DNA of 17,042 nt from an uncultured Verrucomicrobia subdivision 3 bacterium (GCA_903861445.1 CAIOUK010000068.1:1-17042), one strand, 5' to 3'; numbered from the stretch's first letter, positions 6,651-14,425 are shown. Made by a program: numbers and translations. Notes: generated by a model not told the origin, from the sequence alone.

Positions 6651-7424
6651 TCAGGGCGGTGGCAAGTTCAAGGTCTGGCCGACGTGCAGCTTTTTGGGAT
6701 TGACGTTGGGGTTGGCCGTCTCCAGCGCCGCGAGGCTGAGGCCGTGTTTGCGGGCAATGGCGGCGAGCGTTTCACCGGCGGCCACCGTGTGCGTGCGCGC
6801 GGGCGCGGGCTTGGGGGCAATCGTTGGCTTGGGATTGGCCGGCTTGGCTGGTGGCGGATTGACGGTTCCGGTGGAAATGTCGTCCGGCGTCGGGTTGCCG
6901 GCGGCGGCGGGATTGTTGGGTGCGGGCGCGGGAGAATTTTTTTGCGCCGCATAATACGCGCGCCATTTTTCAACTTCATCCTGCAGCCGGCGGTTTTTCT
7001 CGGCGAGATCTTCCAATTGTTTTTGTGCGGCGGGTGCACTGGGCAGCGGCAGCACGTCGGCGGCAAGTTGTTGCTTGCAACTGTAAATGCGCTGGCGGAC
7101 GACTTCGGCGTTGTCGGCCTTGGGATTCAGCCGGAGAAATTCCTGATAATGATAAATCGCGGCGGCGGGGCTGGCTATCTTGGTGTCAAACAGGCACGCG
7201 AGATGGAAATGCGCGGCGGCGGAGCGCGGATTGGCTTCGAGCGATTCGGTGAACGCCTGGACGGCGCCGTCATAATCCATCGCGTTCACCCGGTTTTTGC
7301 CGAGGACGAAGTGCGGCTCCCTTTCCTCGTCCAGCGGGCTGGAATCGCCGGGCACGCAGCCATTGGCGGCAAGGAGCAACAGTGCGAGGAGCGCGCAAAA
7401 AATTAACTTTCCAGAAAACGGCAT
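6651..7424 (-). CDS. LysM and TPR-containing lipoprotein
   Basis: A 257-residue envelope protein likely to bind peptidoglycan. Seen: a lipoprotein signal peptide ending LLAANGC with Cys23 as the lipidation site (Ala at -3 is acceptable but not ideal), a TPR-like region at about 36-118 (DYDGAVQAFTESLEANPRSA), a charged coiled-coil stretch at about 134-160 (QLEDLAEKNRRLQDEVEKW), a Pro/Ala-rich linker at 163-210, and a C-terminal LysM at 211-255 (HTVAAGETLAAIARKHGLS, VGQTLNLP). LysM modules bind GlcNAc-containing glycans such as peptidoglycan. It is the first gene of the leftward four-gene operon. The exact function is unknown; a cell-wall tether or scaffold is plausible. Confidence 0.88.
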   Translation of the reverse strand: MPFSGKLIFCALLALLLLAANGCVPGDSSPLDEEREPHFVLGKNRVNAMDYDGAVQAFTESLEANPRSAAAHFHLACLFDTKIASPAAAIYHYQEFLRLNPKADNAEVVRQRIYSCKQQLAADVLPLPSAPAAQKQLEDLAEKNRRLQDEVEKWRAYYAAQKNSPAPAPNNPAAAGNPTPDDISTGTVNPPPAKPANPKPTIAPKPAPARTHTVAAGETLAAIARKHGLSLAALETANPNVNPKKLHVGQTLNLPPP

Positions 7425-7511
7425 GGGGGGAAGCTAAACGAACTGGGCGGGCCGTGCAATCGCCGGTTGCAAATTCCGGCGGGCGTAACGCGGTTGGCCG
7501 GCCGCCGCCAG

Positions 7512-8003
7512 TCAGGGATTCGATTTTTTACCGGCGGCACTGCCGGATTTTTTCAGGACGCCAAAATTTCCTTCTTCGCAACAAGCCACAAAACCTTCCG
7601 TGACGGATTTCAATTCTTCCCACCGCGCGCGGATTTGACGCGCTTCCGCCGGCGTGATTTGGTTGTCTGCCACGGCGGTGGTGATGACTTGCAACAGGTC
7701 GGCAAATTCCTGGACGATTTGATTGGTCGCCGGAATGAGAAAATGCGGATGCGGGGTGGTTTGCGGATTGAGGATGAAGAACCCGCCGGCGCGCTGGCAG
7801 AGCCATTGGATGAGCCGGTGATCGCCGGTGCTCCGGAGCAACGCCTCGACGCGATCCAGCGGATTATCCACGCGCCCGTCGCCACTTGCCTTCGGGGGCT
7901 GCGCCCACTTGTAAACCATCGAGGTGGAAAGCGCGAGGTCGGCGGAAATTTCCTTGGCGGATTTTTTATCAAAGACTTCGCGGAGCAGTTCGTGTGATTC
8001 CAT
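7512..8003 (-). CDS. Phage regulatory protein CII-like helix-turn-helix protein
   Basis: A 163-residue protein that resembles the phage CII-like regulator family found in temperate phages and as a chromosomal gene in several phyla. Seen: an N-terminal helix-turn-helix-like region KSAKEISADLALSTSMVYKW at about 14-33, then PLDRVEALLRSTGDHRLIQW and LCQRAGGFFIL, the family's T-G-D and A-G-G signature, and a helical C-terminus. I start it at ATG 8003, because MESHELLREVFDKK matches the expected N-terminus; a GTG at 8075 would add 24 unlike residues. A perfect 6-bp inverted repeat lies directly before the ATG. It sits upstream of the LysM operon on the same strand, with 87 bp between. Its target is unknown. 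Confidence 0.7.
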   Translation of the reverse strand: MESHELLREVFDKKSAKEISADLALSTSMVYKWAQPPKASGDGRVDNPLDRVEALLRSTGDHRLIQWLCQRAGGFFILNPQTTPHPHFLIPATNQIVQEFADLLQVITTAVADNQITPAEARQIRARWEELKSVTEGFVACCEEGNFGVLKKSGSAAGKKSNP

Positions 8004-8025
8004 CTGGCGACGATGCGCCAGCTCC
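8004..8025 (-). promoter_or_regulatory. Inverted repeat between GGAG and the start codon of the CII-like gene
   Basis: On the - strand, GGAG (8025-8022) is followed directly by CTGGCG, a six-base loop CATCGT, and CGCCAG, and then by the ATG at 8003. The hairpin exactly fills the space between a Shine-Dalgarno-like tetramer and the start codon. It may be an RNA hairpin that controls initiation, or a DNA operator for the gene's own product. The coding-strand sequence is directly visible; its function is inferred. Confidence 0.4.
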
Positions 8026-8208
8026 GGAATTTTGGCAAGCGGGAAGCGATTCCAAAAAGCGCCAAAATTTATCACCGCATTTTCGGTGGCCGCACCCTAT
8101 TTACCGGGATGGGGTCGGCGGGAAAAACTTATTCCGTGAATTTTCGTTAGTCAGGCAAGGACAGTTACCAGCGAATGCAGCACTGGCGGCTGGCCGTATA
8201 ATTAAAAG

Positions 8209-8293
8209 TGGTGCCCACGACAGGACTTGAACCTGTATGATTTTACTCACTAGAACCTGAATCTAGCGCGTCTGCCAATTCCGCCACGTGGGC
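8209..8293 (-). tRNA. tRNA-Leu (anticodon CAG)
   Basis: A complete class II tRNA on the - strand. The acceptor GCCCACG (8293-8287) pairs with CGTGGGC (8219-8213), followed by discriminator A and an encoded CCA (8211-8209). The D arm contains GGCGGAATTGGCAGACGC. The anticodon stem CTAGA/TCTAG encloses the loop TTCAGGT with anticodon CAG at 8259-8257. A long variable arm follows, then the T arm ACAGG-TTCAAGT-CCTGT. The long variable arm and anticodon identify leucine, reading CUG. Confidence 0.97.
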
Positions 8294-8430
8294 AACCTGA
8301 TTATCAAACACTTGTAAAGGTAGCTTGGATGCTAATTTTAATCTTGTGCTAGATTTGTGCTAGTTTCCTTAAGGAAGATTAACCTCAAGTTGGGAACACA
8401 TATCAACATCAGTTATTAGCTTATCAAAAC
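8294..8430. other. AT-rich non-coding stretch right of tRNA-Leu with a tandem 9-mer
   Basis: No gene can be supported here. TTGTGCTAG occurs twice, at 8344-8352 and 8355-8363, with an 11-bp period, and a GATAAT-like hexamer lies close to the tRNA 5' end, where a tRNA promoter would be expected. The composition is more AT-rich than the flanks and leads into the decayed response-regulator fragment that follows. Confidence 0.4.
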
Positions 8431-8651
8431 GCTTGCGACGAACGCAAGTGTTTGGTTTCGGATGTCCGGCATCGAATGCACTGCGCGGCTCAAAGGCGAT
8501 TCTGCCCAAGATTCCCTTCATGACGCTGACGGCCGCGGATGAGGACGAGATGGTGTTTCGGGCGTTACAAGCGGGTGCGAATTGCTACCTGCTAATGTGC
8601 ATTGTAGATTTTTACATCAAACACGCCGAAGTTGCACAGAGGTGCAATTAG
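8431..8651 (+). pseudogene. Decayed response-regulator receiver domain with two frameshifts
   Basis: Three frames together spell the core of a FixJ/NarL-type receiver. ACDERKCLVSDVR (8431-8469) contains the phospho-acceptor Asp region. MSGIECTARLK (8462-8494) follows in the next frame. AILPKIPFMTLTAADEDE then MVFRALQAGANCYLL (8496-8600) follow in the third. The switch at LK|AI is explained by one extra G at 8495. The DVR/MSG switch fits loss of one copy of an 8-bp repeat ATGTCCGG. After GANCYLL the frame continues with unrelated residues to a stop at 8651, so the final Lys of the receiver and any output domain are missing. The match to the family is recalled by pattern and was not searched, but two independent corrections giving one coherent domain is strong. 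Confidence 0.65.
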
Positions 8652-8716
8652 AAATAAAATTATGCCGTTAAGCGGATTTCAAAAATATTATTCTTTATGC
8701 CAATAATGAGCTAACT

Positions 8717-9541
8717 ATGAAAATACCCACCTTCCATAAACGTGAATCTCTACAGGTGGATGCCGGTGTGTCGAAGCTCGCCAAAGTCGAGTTTGCGCGA
8801 CTCCCCCAGCCTGCTTTACTGAAGGAACCCAAGCAGTTTTGGGATGAAATTTTTATCGCCAATGAAGCCTATATTCTGGATGAGGTGACGCATCCTCGCA
8901 TCCGGCAAAAGCTGGCGTATGATGCGGCGGCACACCGCTTGTTCTTGGAATATATTGAAGGCACAACTTTGCACGACCTGATTAAAGCGGGAGTCACGCT
9001 TAAGAACCCCAGTCGGACGCATAAAATCCTGCAAAGTGTGGCTGAAACGGTGGCGGATATGCATGCCGGAATCCTGTGTGACCGGCCGATTATCCATAAT
9101 GATTTGAAGAGTATGAATGTGCTGGTGCCGACCGCGTTCCCCGAGGAGTCTATTCTAATAGATTTTTCCCATGCTTATTTCACCGGTTCGTTGCCACCTT
9201 TTATTGCCGACCAGAAGCAAAATCCCGTAGGCACCGCGAAATATGTGGCACCGGAAAAGTGGGATGGCGACCTCGCCTATGGTTTTCAAGGTGATGTCTT
9301 TGCCTTTGGGGTCATGGCCTATTACGCTTACACGGGAAGCCATCCATTTGATGGAGATGTGGCACAAATTGAGAAACAAATCCGGGAAGTGACGCCGCCT
9401 TCGCCCATCCAAATGGGAGTCCAAGTGTTGCGCAACACCATGGTCACCATGATGGCTTGTCTGGAGAAGAATCCGAAGCGCCGACCGTCTATGGAGCAGG
9501 TCGCCCAGTGTTATGCGGATTCAGCGTGTCTGTTGAAATAA
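8717..9541 (+). CDS. Stand-alone Ser/Thr protein kinase-like protein
   Basis: A 274-residue cytosolic protein with a eukaryotic-like kinase fold and no sensor or transmembrane part. Seen: a likely beta-3 Lys36 (PALLKEP), an alpha-C Glu near 50, the hinge FLEYIEGTTLHDLI, the catalytic loop IIHNDLKSMNVLV with His127, Asp129, Lys131 and Asn134, the metal-binding Asp149 in DFS (instead of DFG), APE at 178-180, Asp193 in QGDVFAFG, and Arg255/256 near the end. It is a non-RD kinase (HND). The Gly-rich loop is poorly preserved, with a single Gly17. The metal and catalytic residues suggest it may still be active. It follows the response-regulator relic and overlaps the next gene tail to tail. Confidence 0.85.
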   Translation: MKIPTFHKRESLQVDAGVSKLAKVEFARLPQPALLKEPKQFWDEIFIANEAYILDEVTHPRIRQKLAYDAAAHRLFLEYIEGTTLHDLIKAGVTLKNPSRTHKILQSVAETVADMHAGILCDRPIIHNDLKSMNVLVPTAFPEESILIDFSHAYFTGSLPPFIADQKQNPVGTAKYVAPEKWDGDLAYGFQGDVFAFGVMAYYAYTGSHPFDGDVAQIEKQIREVTPPSPIQMGVQVLRNTMVTMMACLEKNPKRRPSMEQVAQCYADSACLLK

Positions 9542-12500
9542 ATCCGGCGCCGGACTTGCCGGATGATCCGGTTCGAGCGTTTGCAAGCTGGCGGTGGCCT
9601 GCCGCCAGAGAAATGTTCCCGGTGCCAGATTGGTGAGGCAGGCGTGAAAATAAATCACCGCTTGGTTGGTGTCGTGGTGCTGTTCGGCAATCTTGGCCAG
9701 TCCGTAATTGACGCGTCCGGGTTCGGCGCCGGATTTTTCCAGTTCCCGATAATCCGTTTCTGCGGCCGCAAAATTCTGGCACAAGATTTGGGCGTTGGCG
9801 CGGTTGAGCCGGGCGGCCACCAGATTGGTGAGTGTCAGAATGTGATCCAAAACCGGGATGGCGGCGGCGGCCTTGCCGGATTGAATCAAAATGGCGGCCT
9901 GACTGTTCAGGGTATGCACATCGTCGGGCGTCTTGGATAACTGCGCATTGATCAACCGGAGCGCGTTGGTGTAATCGCCGAAGGCGAGATAGGCATTGAT
10001 GACGCGGCTGGCCACTTGGGTTTCATCAGGCCGCTGCTGCAGTATCGTCTCCAGCTCGCTGCTGGCGCGGGCGTGATTCGTCTGTGACAGCCAGTAGTCC
10101 GCTTCGAGTCGCGCCGTTTCCAAAGCCAGCACGTGGTTGGCCGGAAGATTTTTCGTCTCCTCGCGCAACTGGATCAACAGCGGACGCTCGCGCTCGGTCA
10201 AGTGCAGTTGGTTATAAAGCTCCGCCAAGGCGAGTTTCGGCGGAAGCACATCGGGCGCAAGTTTCCAAATCCGCTCGAATTGTTCGACCGCTTGCAGCCG
10301 CAAACCATTTTTTTGGAGCGTCAAGGCTAGCAGATAGCAGGAAACCGGGTCATCAAACGGGCCGTAGCTGTTTATCACCGGGAACAATCGCTGGGGGTTG
10401 TCCAATTGGTCGGCCAATTTGCCCGCGTCGGTCAGTCCTTGTTTGAGGCCGGACTGGAGATTACTGTTGCAAATCAAGCTGGCTCTGGCCGAGTAATTGT
10501 TGGTGTTAAGTTGCAACGCCTGCGCGAAATACCGCCGGGCTTCGGGCCAGCGGCCTTGCTGTTGCAACGTCACGCCCCAGCTATCCAACGCGAACGAATA
10601 CCAGTTGGCGAGCAGCAGATTTTGCCAGCGGGGAGCCGGAGTGTAGCCGATTTTTTTCTGCCAGCCGGAAGGCGGCGGGTCTGGAACGGGCACGAACTGG
10701 CCGATTTCCTTTTGCCAGGCGGCCGACCAGAACGCTTCATTCGCCGCGATTGCGGCCGCGGTCGGCGGGGGCAGCTCCAAGGGATTTTTCCCGCGCCGTT
10801 TCATTTCAAAAATAGCTCCAGTCGGTTCGAGAAAAAAATCTTCAAAGATACGTCCGTAGGTTGGACTCAAAAAGAAAAGGCGGTTGGTCTGGGCAATTTG
10901 TTCGAGCAACTGGACTGTTTCTGCCGGCGTGAGTTCGTGCCGGGTTTCGTCGGTCAGCCAGCCGGCGGGTTGGCGATGCTCTAGCCAGGCGCGGTATTCC
11001 TTCAACGACAAGAGGCGCGTGTCCACCACCACCCAATCTCGCTGGTCAGGATGTGCGGATAGGGCGGCTTGCAGCACAGCCAGTTTTTGCGGTTGGTCGC
11101 CCAAGATGACACCGTGTCCGGCGGGCAGAGACGCCACCGCCAGTTCACCGAAATGGTGGAGCGGATAAAAGTTTGCATTGAAAATCGCCGGGCCATTTCG
11201 CCAGGCCAGACCGGTGGTGATCAGGCCGAGCATGACTGCGACACACGGAATCGCCAGTCGGCGCCAGGGAATTAAAGCCGACCAGCGCCGCCAGAGAATT
11301 CCAACCCGGGATGGCAAAGCGGGATGTTGTGCCAGCAACAGGAAGTCGCCGATGAGAAAGGCGGCGCCGAGAGCGTTCAGATAATCAAACACCAGCAACG
11401 GCATGGGAATATTCAATTGCTGCCAGATGATTTGCCGCAGCCCCATCTTGGGATCGAACGCCAGCCACAGACAGACCAGCAACAGGAATATTCGCAGGAT
11501 GCGATAAAACCAAATCTCAAACTCATTGCCCGCGGCTTTCTGGATGATGCCCATGAAAATATCTTCGGTCCTTCTTGAACCGTGAGAATCCGTCCACGGA
11601 TTGAGCCGGGCTTTTCTGGCGGCGTTTCCAATCGGTTCCCGCATCAAGCAGGCCAAAATCGGCACCAGGAAAAAAAGTGCCAGCGTGAGCATTAACAAGT
11701 GTTGCCGTCCCCAGAATGCATGGTAAAGCGGGACGACCAGATTTTTGGTCTGCTTAAAGCTGGACCACCAGATTTCGCCGTGGCTCAGCGGTAAATGTGG
11801 ATTGAGACTGTTGACCAACGGCAGTAAGGCGAAGATGAGAAATCCGGCGAAGACAAACCCGGCCAGCCACACCAAGAATTTGAGCAGGGTGAAACGGAAG
11901 AAATATAACCGTTGCAGCCAAAATTCGGCGGTGACAAACAGTGGGGCATCCATCCGATTGGACTTGGTTACCAGGCTGTTTATTTTCAGGCCGAGGGCAC
12001 CAACGATAAAAACCGGCAGCATTAATAGCATCAACCAGTTTTCCGCCATGCCCAAGCCCCAGGTGAAAGCTGCCGCCTGAAGCCAGCGAATTTGATGGTG
12101 AGCGCGAAACTCCAGCATCAGCCAGAGTGTCGTCGCCAACGGCAGGAAGGCCAGCATTTCACCGCTGGCGGCGGTCGCCTCCTGCCAGAAGTTGAATTCC
12201 AAGCCGCACACGCAACACGCCAGCAATACCGGCAAGATCCGCAGCCAGCGGTTTTCATCCCGCAACGGCCAATTCCACGGCATCAACTGGACGGAACGCG
12301 CCAGCAGCCCCAGCACCAGCGCAGCGATAACCGCGAAAAAGAAATTTAGCCCCCAAGGCACCCAAGCGGTCGGTAGCAATCGCAAAGGCAATGTAAGCAG
12401 CCAGAATAAAGGATGTCCGACCATCGGCGTCCAGTCCCAATCAGCCACCTTGGCGGTGAGGGACAGACTGTTGATGGTCACGCCGTGCCCCAGAGAAAAT

Positions 12501-12592
12501 CCGTATAGCACCAGCGCTCCCAAGACGATTTGCCCAGGCAGACAGCGCAGTGCGCGCCACAGGATGTCACGGTATTTAATCAGATTAACCAA
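9521..12592 (-). CDS. DUF2723-like polytopic membrane protein with C-terminal TPR repeats
   Basis: A 1023-residue protein resembling the DUF2723 family, which is related to GT-C protein O-mannosyltransferases. Seen: about eleven hydrophobic segments between residues 17 and 463, an early loop TAKVADWDWTP with acidic residues followed by HPLFWLLTLPL (compare HPPGYPL in the family), and FNFWQEATAASGEMLAFLPL at about 133-152. Residues 470-650 are a soluble domain. Residues 660-1000 carry TPR-like repeats, e.g. RWPEARRYFAQALQLNTNN and AAAIPVLDHILTLTN. The start is TTG at 12592, the only early start codon, with no Shine-Dalgarno. It lies 65 bp after the porin gene. It may glycosylate exported proteins, but neither donor nor substrate is known. 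Confidence 0.65.
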   Translation of the reverse strand: MVNLIKYRDILWRALRCLPGQIVLGALVLYGFSLGHGVTINSLSLTAKVADWDWTPMVGHPLFWLLTLPLRLLPTAWVPWGLNFFFAVIAALVLGLLARSVQLMPWNWPLRDENRWLRILPVLLACCVCGLEFNFWQEATAASGEMLAFLPLATTLWLMLEFRAHHQIRWLQAAAFTWGLGMAENWLMLLMLPVFIVGALGLKINSLVTKSNRMDAPLFVTAEFWLQRLYFFRFTLLKFLVWLAGFVFAGFLIFALLPLVNSLNPHLPLSHGEIWWSSFKQTKNLVVPLYHAFWGRQHLLMLTLALFFLVPILACLMREPIGNAARKARLNPWTDSHGSRRTEDIFMGIIQKAAGNEFEIWFYRILRIFLLLVCLWLAFDPKMGLRQIIWQQLNIPMPLLVFDYLNALGAAFLIGDFLLLAQHPALPSRVGILWRRWSALIPWRRLAIPCVAVMLGLITTGLAWRNGPAIFNANFYPLHHFGELAVASLPAGHGVILGDQPQKLAVLQAALSAHPDQRDWVVVDTRLLSLKEYRAWLEHRQPAGWLTDETRHELTPAETVQLLEQIAQTNRLFFLSPTYGRIFEDFFLEPTGAIFEMKRRGKNPLELPPPTAAAIAANEAFWSAAWQKEIGQFVPVPDPPPSGWQKKIGYTPAPRWQNLLLANWYSFALDSWGVTLQQQGRWPEARRYFAQALQLNTNNYSARASLICNSNLQSGLKQGLTDAGKLADQLDNPQRLFPVINSYGPFDDPVSCYLLALTLQKNGLRLQAVEQFERIWKLAPDVLPPKLALAELYNQLHLTERERPLLIQLREETKNLPANHVLALETARLEADYWLSQTNHARASSELETILQQRPDETQVASRVINAYLAFGDYTNALRLINAQLSKTPDDVHTLNSQAAILIQSGKAAAAIPVLDHILTLTNLVAARLNRANAQILCQNFAAAETDYRELEKSGAEPGRVNYGLAKIAEQHHDTNQAVIYFHACLTNLAPGTFLWRQATASLQTLEPDHPASPAPDLFQQTR

Positions 12593-12601
12593 GGGTGGAA
12601 A

Positions 12602-12623
12602 GGCGGCGCGTTTGGTTGCCGCC
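12602..12623 (-). promoter_or_regulatory. Hairpin in the porin-DUF2723 gap
   Basis: GGCGGC and GCCGCC (12618-12623 and 12602-12607 on the + strand) form a six-base-pair stem around a ten-base loop, extendable by G-T and A-T pairs. On the - strand it ends with TTTCC before the TTG start of the DUF2723-like gene. It may be a weak terminator or attenuator after the porin; the tail is too short of T for a confident terminator. Confidence 0.35.
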
Positions 12624-12657
12624 CTTCAGCGTCCGCCGGTTGTGCTTGAGAGCCGGT

Positions 12658-14307
12658 TCAAAATTTGAGGGTCAGATCAACCTGGAACAACTGATACTCG
12701 TTGACAGGATTCATTTGCGGGATGTCCCCGCTGCTGCCACCGGTGCCGAGCTTGTTGTTGATGCGTGTGGCATGGCCATAACGGACGGTGCCGATAAAAT
12801 TATCGGTGAACCCGTAGGCCGCCGCCGCATAAATGCCCTCCAAATTCTCGACCCCGTTGAAGAAGTCCAAATCAATGAGGTTGGGATCCAAGGAATATTG
12901 TTCAACATGTTGCCAGTAAGTCCGCACTTCCCAGGAATGTTTCTTGGCCGTGGTGCCATTGACCAAGCCCAGCGCGTCTTTGCTGCCCACCGCCAGACCG
13001 AACTGATAAGCCTTGGTGTCGCTCATCTGCGCGGAGGAGATGTGGGAAAGTTGTGAGCCATTGCCGGCCAGACCGAAATAAGGTGAACTAGACGCGTTGT
13101 AGGCAGCCTTGGCCCGATCGGCACCCTCAAGATTTTGCGCATAGTCGCCGAACAACCGCAGATCAATCTTCTCCAGTTTCAGATTAAATTCAAACGGAAA
13201 TTCGAGCACCTGTAGATTATTGATGCCAGTTTGATTGGCATAAAAACCATCAAACGGTCCGCCTAAATTATAGGATGCCGGATTGCCTAACACACCGACC
13301 GTCGCACCTTGACCCACATAGGTTTCAGAGAAGTTTGGGCCGCTGTAACCGGATTGACTTACACTGGGCGACTGCCCGTTATTAAACCGCGTATATTCAT
13401 ATAAAGCCGGTGCCACTTTGAAGGACATTTTTTTCGTGAGGTGATAATTCACCCCGCCCTGAATGGCCAAAAGAAAAGGCAGGTTGCCGTTGCTGTGGTC
13501 GGTGGCGGAAAAATCAAAATATCCCTTCGAGGCTTCGGACGGCGCGGTGTCCTGATAGAGAAACTGACCAAAGGTGGCAAAAAAATCAGCATCGCCAATG
13601 GAATGTTGAAAATGTTCCGCCGCGCCTTCGGGATTGATGCTGGAATTCCAAACCATCGACGAGGTGTAGAGCGGATTGGGCATTTTGCCCACGGTGACAT
13701 CCACCCAAGGCTCCGGATGCCAGCCGAGGTATATCTGGCCGACATTGATGCCCGCCGAGGATTTGCCAAAAGGACTTTGATAATTCGGCGCCGATGATCC
13801 ACTGGAGGAGCTGCCGAGCGTGACGAACGTCGAACGCGGATTGGCAGACGTTTCCAGCCGGAAACCGTAATAGAATTCATCAAACAAATCTCCCCGCAAC
13901 CCCAGACGCACGGCATAGCGCAGCCGGTTCTGATCAATTTCTCCATTCTTCGGATCTTTGACAGTGCGTCCCTCATAACGCAGGCGCAGGTCACCAAAAA
14001 TTTCCATGTCCTTGATGCCGGAACTAATTTTCCATTTGGATTCCGGAAATATCGCCGCCGGATTCGTGCGTCGGGCGTCCACCTGGGCTTGCACTTTTGT
14101 GGCTTCACTTTCAGTGATCATGCCCTTTTCCAACATCAGATTGAGCACCGGATCCGAAGAGACCGCGCTGGGCGTGTCAGCTCCAAGAATTTTGTGCGCC
14201 GGATAGAGGGCGCAAGTGGCGGCGATGACGGCCAGCCAGCGGCCAAACGCAAATCTGCCATGGAAATGACTCGGCCGGGAAAATGTGGCTGCATCCAAAT
14301 TTTGCAT
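12658..14307 (-). CDS. Putative outer-membrane porin
   Basis: A 549-residue beta-barrel protein of the putative-porin type (Porin_5-like). Seen: a long N-region and hydrophobic core ending near residue 43 (HKILGA-DT) as a signal peptide; a helical stretch DPVLNLMLEKGMITESEATK at 52-71 of the kind often found at the N-terminus of such porins; then many amphipathic strands with aromatic girdle residues (LRLRYEGRTV, FYYGFRLETS, GQIYLGWHPEPWVDVTVGK); and a C-terminal strand QVDLTLKF ending in Phe, the usual outer-membrane assembly signal. Substrate is not determined. The PstS-like gene across the divergent intergenic region and the 11-bp repeats upstream make an oxyanion such as phosphate a reasonable guess. 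Confidence 0.78.
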   Translation of the reverse strand: MQNLDAATFSRPSHFHGRFAFGRWLAVIAATCALYPAHKILGADTPSAVSSDPVLNLMLEKGMITESEATKVQAQVDARRTNPAAIFPESKWKISSGIKDMEIFGDLRLRYEGRTVKDPKNGEIDQNRLRYAVRLGLRGDLFDEFYYGFRLETSANPRSTFVTLGSSSSGSSAPNYQSPFGKSSAGINVGQIYLGWHPEPWVDVTVGKMPNPLYTSSMVWNSSINPEGAAEHFQHSIGDADFFATFGQFLYQDTAPSEASKGYFDFSATDHSNGNLPFLLAIQGGVNYHLTKKMSFKVAPALYEYTRFNNGQSPSVSQSGYSGPNFSETYVGQGATVGVLGNPASYNLGGPFDGFYANQTGINNLQVLEFPFEFNLKLEKIDLRLFGDYAQNLEGADRAKAAYNASSSPYFGLAGNGSQLSHISSAQMSDTKAYQFGLAVGSKDALGLVNGTTAKKHSWEVRTYWQHVEQYSLDPNLIDLDFFNGVENLEGIYAAAAYGFTDNFIGTVRYGHATRINNKLGTGGSSGDIPQMNPVNEYQLFQVDLTLKF

Positions 14308-14340
14308 TGGCCAATCCTATGCATATCAGGCAACAGTTTT

Positions 14341-14377
14341 GTGGCATACTTGTTACATTGCGGTTACGAAGTGCCAC
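14341..14377. promoter_or_regulatory. Phased direct repeat inside an inverted repeat, porin upstream region
   Basis: TGTTACA (14351-14357) and GGTTACG (14362-14368) are near-identical units with an 11-bp period and a 4-bp spacer, the layout of PhoB-type sites. They are framed by GTGGCA (14341-14346) and TGCCAC (14372-14377), an exact inverted repeat that extends to nine pairs with a two-base bulge. It lies about 35-70 bp upstream of the porin start codon, so it could be an operator or a leader hairpin. Confidence 0.4.
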
Positions 14378-14425
14378 GGATAACTCCTTCGGCCATAAAT
14401 CACCGATCTTGCTGCTTTTAGGATC

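Noticed and set aside
6282..7406. 374-codon open frame on the + strand
   Set aside because: Antisense to the LysM lipoprotein and exported protein; the translation is Gly/Arg-rich without recognisable features.
8209..8293. tRNA-Leu as the attachment site of an integrated element
   Set aside because: No integrase, no duplicated tRNA 3' end and no phage structural gene is visible; the CII-like gene alone is not enough, since this family also occurs as an ordinary chromosomal gene.
13449..14108. 219-codon open frame on the - strand inside the porin gene
   Set aside because: Alternate frame of the porin with an Arg/Pro-rich translation and no signal peptide or strand pattern.
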